In this document: piece by piece, positions 60,860-64,000 of the stretch | Position numbering within the stretch: position 1 is the first letter of the stretch | Layout of the letters: each line of letters opens with the position of its first letter | Source of the DNA: Endomicrobiales bacterium | GTDB taxonomy: Bacteria > Elusimicrobiota > Endomicrobiia > Endomicrobiales > JAFGIL01 | Direction of reading: 5' to 3' | Assembly (NCBI GenBank): GCA_016929635.1 | Contig: JAFGIL010000072.1 | Coordinates: forward strand, 1 to 64,000 | DNA: 64,000 nucleotides | Notes under the pieces: model-generated | Seen by the model: the letters and a program-made list of their open reading frames with translations, nothing else | What the model was told of the DNA's origin: nothing | Database searches by the model: none | Translations under genes and position numbers: made by a program

Positions 60860-63089
60860 TTTTAACCGCAGCGCTTATATATTCTTCAATCTTATCGAAA
60901 TTTATCTGCCACCTGTTCGTGCCTTCGGGTTTATTTATAAAACCTTTGGTTTCCAACAGGCTTAAAATATTCGTGGCGCGTGCACTGGAACCAAAATGCG
61001 CCTTTAACAAATCCTGCGAAACGCGTTTTCTTTCCTGTACAAGATTTAGTGCCTTTACAAGGTCCTTCATGGATTTATCATCTTCATCGTCATGCATTGA
61101 AAATCCCTGGGCCTTTGCAAACAAATCCTCGTAATACGCCGGAACGTTCTGTTCTTTAATGAATTTAACGACACTTTCCACTTCCTTGGATGAAATCATG
61201 CACCCCTGCAGACGTATCTGCCTTGACTCTCCCGGAGGAATAAAAAGCATATCCCCTTTGCCGAATAGATCTTCTGCCCCTATTGTATCAAGAATAACGC
61301 GCGAATCTACCTTTGATGTCGTCTGGAATGCGATTCTGGCAGGAAAGTTTGCCTTAATTACACCGGTTATTACATCCACTGAGGGCCTTTGTGTTGCAAG
61401 TATTAAATGTATCCCCACTGCCCTTGCCATCTGTGCAAGCCTTTGTATGGAATCCTCAACGTCCTTTGTAGCTATAAGCATTAAATCCGCCAGCTCATCT
61501 ATAATCACAACAATATAAAATTCTTTCTGCCTTCCCGTCTGCATCATCTTTTCATTGTAAGCTTCTATATTCCTAACGGTTTCTTTTGCAAACTTCTCAT
61601 AACGTTTTTCCATGACCCTGACCAGTTTCTTCAAAGATAAAGCAGCTTCTTTCGGCTTGATAATAATATCGACTTCGCCTGCTGTTACGCTTGGATCATA
61701 TAGATGAGGTATACCCCTGTAAATAGGCAACTCAAGCCTTTTTGGGTCAATCAGCAGGAATTTTACTTCATCAGGACGAGCTTTATACAGAATTGAACTT
61801 ATAAGACTGTGAATGCAAACACTCTTTCCTGAGCCTGTGGCCCCTGCTATCAATAGATGCGGCATCGGAGCAAGGTCGGTAACATAGGGTGCACCGTCAG
61901 TTGTTCTGCCCAAGGCCAGAGTCAATAATGACTGTGAATCCTGAAACTCGCTGCTTCCTATGACGCTTTTCAGCCCTACCGTCTTGGTTTTACTATTCGG
62001 AACCTCGATTCCAACAGCTGATTTCTCAGGCACCGATATTATTCTTACCGAGGGAACTTTCATTGCAAGGGCAATGTTGTCGCTCAATGCAGTAACTGCC
62101 TGAAGCTTTATTCCGGGTGCCAGTTCTATGTCATAACGTGTTACAACAGGACCCGGGATTATTTCCTTTACCTTACATGATATATTAAAATGCTCCAGCG
62201 TTTTAGTCAGGTTTTCAGCATTTGCCAGATGCTGGTCATGGCTATGCTCAACAACGGTTACACTTCTGGATGTTAAAAGATCTAATGCCGGTAGTTTATA
62301 ATCAAAAGTAATAGGCGGTTTTTCTTCCTGGGGTATTTGATCAGGTTTCTTATCTTCTTTTGGTTTTTCTTTCTTATCTTTAGGAGTAACACTTGATTTC
62401 TGCGCCTTACTGGCAGGCGGTTCGGGATATACAGGAGTTAATATTTTAGGTTCGGTTTTTACTTCGCTTGGGCGGGGCTGCGGCTGCATCTGTTTTGGGA
62501 CAGGCTTTTTGTCCGGCTCGGATGATTTAATTTTCGGGGGCTGCATCTTCCTGATCTCAGCCCTTGCTTTCTGCCACTGCCTGTAGTCTTCAACCAGCTT
62601 TTGCCAAACAAATAAAAGTGTATTCTTTAAGGATATCCGCATAATTAGACTTGTAAGATAAACTAAAAGCCCAAACGTAACAATCAAGGATATGTATGCA
62701 CCAAACAGCCTTCTGAAAAACGGCCCAAGTTTTAATCCGAGCCATCCTCCGTAGTTCAGCTTAAAAAACACGTTGCCGGATATCATGAGAAAGCTAGATG
62801 CAACGCATAACAGAAGTATCGCCCATATCAAATCTATTCTCCAATTATATTTGGTCGAGTTTCTTAAAAAAGAGTATCCCCACCATACAATTAGAATGGG
62901 AAGTAAATATGCGGCTCTTCCCAGAAACAGGAATAGAATCCTTGCTATGGATTGTCCGATACTTCCGGATTGAGCCGGCAGCACCAAACAATAAGTCAAT
63001 AAGAACGAAAATAACAGCAAAGCCAGACCTCTCAGCTCGCCTTTATGCTTGTTTTTTGCCTTTGATTTTACGTTATAACGAAAATACAT
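60849..63089 (-). CDS. ftsK: DNA translocase FtsK
   Basis: 746 residues. Four membrane segments occupy about 20-170, followed by a short Pro/Lys-rich linker (about 185-270). The motor has Walker A GATGSGKS and Walker B VVIIDELADLM. The C-terminal winged-helix gamma domain that reads KOPS ends the protein (RVSQDLLKAHFGSSARATNIL). It pumps DNA at the septum and activates XerCD. The ATG at 63089 was chosen: AAAGGA lies 5 bases upstream, and a longer frame would overlap uppP. Confidence 0.95.
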   Translation of the reverse strand: MYFRYNVKSKAKNKHKGELRGLALLLFSFLLTYCLVLPAQSGSIGQSIARILFLFLGRAAYLLPILIVWWGYSFLRNSTKYNWRIDLIWAILLLCVASSFLMISGNVFFKLNYGGWLGLKLGPFFRRLFGAYISLIVTFGLLVYLTSLIMRISLKNTLLFVWQKLVEDYRQWQKARAEIRKMQPPKIKSSEPDKKPVPKQMQPQPRPSEVKTEPKILTPVYPEPPASKAQKSSVTPKDKKEKPKEDKKPDQIPQEEKPPITFDYKLPALDLLTSRSVTVVEHSHDQHLANAENLTKTLEHFNISCKVKEIIPGPVVTRYDIELAPGIKLQAVTALSDNIALAMKVPSVRIISVPEKSAVGIEVPNSKTKTVGLKSVIGSSEFQDSQSLLTLALGRTTDGAPYVTDLAPMPHLLIAGATGSGKSVCIHSLISSILYKARPDEVKFLLIDPKRLELPIYRGIPHLYDPSVTAGEVDIIIKPKEAALSLKKLVRVMEKRYEKFAKETVRNIEAYNEKMMQTGRQKEFYIVVIIDELADLMLIATKDVEDSIQRLAQMARAVGIHLILATQRPSVDVITGVIKANFPARIAFQTTSKVDSRVILDTIGAEDLFGKGDMLFIPPGESRQIRLQGCMISSKEVESVVKFIKEQNVPAYYEDLFAKAQGFSMHDDEDDKSMKDLVKALNLVQERKRVSQDLLKAHFGSSARATNILSLLETKGFINKPEGTNRWQINFDKIEEYISAAVKNES

Positions 63090-63105
63090 ATTTATCCTTT
63101 CCTGC

Positions 63106-63861
63106 CTATTTTGCAAAAATTAAAATAATCAATCCCAGGACCCAACAGTAGTAAGCAAAGCTATGAAATTTATTCTTAAAAAGTACTTTAAACAAAAAAT
63201 AAATGGCAAACAGCCCTGATATGAACGCCGTAATAAAACCAGCTACGTATGAAGAAACCGGCAAGCTTGCACTTGAACTGAATTCCTTCAGACCCAGCAA
63301 CGTTGCGCCTGAAATTGCAGGAATTGCCAGTAGAAATGAAAATCTTGCGGCCTGTTTCCTTTCCCACCCAAGCAGCATTGCAACAGCGATTGTTGAACCT
63401 GCACGGGATATTCCCGGCAAAATGGCAAATCCCTGCATAGTGCCTACTATAATCGCATCTGTGATGGAAAAGCCACTTATACCTTTTTTTTCCCTAGCCA
63501 AATATTTTGTCAAAAAGAGCAATATACCTGTAATTATCAGAAAAAATGCAGACCATTTCACAGAACCGAACGAATGTTCAATTAAATCCTTGCCCAAATA
63601 ACCGATTAATCCGGTAGGGATCGATGCTATAACTATCAGTTTTACTGTTCTTATATCCTTATAAAGTACTATGTCTTTTAAATCTTTTCTAAAATAGTAA
63701 CATATAGCACAAAGAGTTGACGTATGAAGAATAATATCAAACCATATTCCCGGCTCAGCCCAACCCAAGAGAGATTGAAAAAATACCAAATGCCCGCTTG
63801 ATGAAATCGGCAAAAACTCTGTAATCCCCTGAACTATACCCAGAATTATCGAATCTATCAT
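63106..63861 (-). CDS. uppP: Undecaprenyl-diphosphatase UppP (BacA)
   Basis: 251 residues, about seven membrane segments. It dephosphorylates undecaprenyl diphosphate to recycle the carrier lipid for peptidoglycan and other polymers. Marks: GITEFLPISSSGHLVF (catalytic Glu and SSSGH) near 13-28, and PGISRAGSTIAVAMLLGW near 150-165. It lies 10 bases after the accB stop and 16 bases before ftsK. Confidence 0.96.
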   Translation of the reverse strand: MIDSIILGIVQGITEFLPISSSGHLVFFQSLLGWAEPGIWFDIILHTSTLCAICYYFRKDLKDIVLYKDIRTVKLIVIASIPTGLIGYLGKDLIEHSFGSVKWSAFFLIITGILLFLTKYLAREKKGISGFSITDAIIVGTMQGFAILPGISRAGSTIAVAMLLGWERKQAARFSFLLAIPAISGATLLGLKEFSSSASLPVSSYVAGFITAFISGLFAIYFLFKVLFKNKFHSFAYYCWVLGLIILIFAK

Positions 63862-63871
63862 AAATGTAAAT

Positions 63872-64000
63872 TTATAGTTTTTCTATTAAAAATAAATCCT
63901 GGTCTGAAGTCACCGGTTTCCCGTTTTCTACCAGTATTTTAAGTATTTTTACTGAATTTTCTGCTTTTATTTCGTTCATAACCTTCATTGCTTCTACAAT
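63872..64000 (-). CDS. accB: Biotin carboxyl carrier protein AccB, 3' end only
   Basis: The last 42 codons plus stop of a gene running off the window. The sequence begins with the biotinylation motif EAMKVMNEI; its Lys (codon at 63985-63983) carries biotin in acetyl-CoA carboxylase. It is followed by the barrel-strand segment [10 protein letters not shown] and the typical LFLIEKL ending. The rest of the protein lies upstream of position 64000. It heads the same tight gene run as uppP and ftsK. Confidence 0.9.
   Translation of the reverse strand: MVEAMKVMNEIKAENSVKILKILVENGKPVTSDQDLFLIEKL

Overview
The window is AT-rich bacterial chromosome. About fifty consecutive genes all lie on the minus strand, so transcription runs from position 64000 towards 1. 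I see no rRNA, tRNA, CRISPR array, transposase or phage gene. Several genes point to a two-membrane cell: LolA, an EnvC-like amidase activator, a predicted outer-membrane barrel, and a secreted protease with a C-terminal sorting-type domain. Together with DUF2723, DUF5693/CsaB, DUF4175 and MoxR/Bat genes, this suggests an uncultured Gram-negative lineage of the Omnitrophota/Elusimicrobiota/Firestonebacteria kind. The lineage is inference; no marker here fixes the phylum.

In the order of transcription, 64000-55535 holds the 3' end of accB, then uppP, ftsK, lolA, a rodZ-like gene, rimO, pgsA, pgpA, an MBL-fold hydrolase and xerD. These are tightly packed envelope, division and translation-modification genes. 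A good sigma-70-type promoter at 55480-55508 then starts a block of about 24 kb. It contains MoxR ATPase, DUF58, a BatA-like VWA protein, DUF4159, a second VWA protein, three DUF2723-TPR glycosyltransferase-like proteins, an S8 protease, a GT39-like enzyme, a giant DUF4175 protein, a TPR metallopeptidase, and a CpXC protein with a lone response regulator. This block is the most interesting part of the window. It may be a membrane-anchored system that glycosylates, assembles or controls secreted proteins.

Region 31323-20938 is housekeeping and carbohydrate metabolism: a CCA-type nucleotidyltransferase, an M50 protease, trpS, scpA, scpB, a sugar isomerase, galT, glgA, DUF5693 and csaB. A promoter at 20850-20878 starts an envelope/division operon: ftsX without ftsE, envC-like, an outer-membrane barrel, ctpA and a divergent polysaccharide deacetylase. 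It runs on into tsaD, dusB, larB and larC, the last two making the nickel-pincer cofactor.

Region 10743-3216 is a signalling island of two operons. Each begins with an unusual regulator whose DNA-binding domain precedes its receiver domain, and each has its own TTGACA promoter. The first encodes a HAMP histidine kinase and a 728-residue coiled-coil protein. The second encodes a REC-GAF-kinase and two similar single-domain response regulators. Last come a methyltransferase and a tandem-PilZ protein, behind a further promoter at 3114-3142.

Two families of short palindromic repeats are scattered here. One lies in frame inside two DUF2723 genes. The other forms large intergenic hairpins. No gene-free stretch reaches 300 bases; the largest gaps are 2963-3215 (promoter and leader), 43283-43487 (hairpin repeat), 10744-10924 (promoter and hairpin), 17139-17291 (repeat) and 6206-6335 (promoter).
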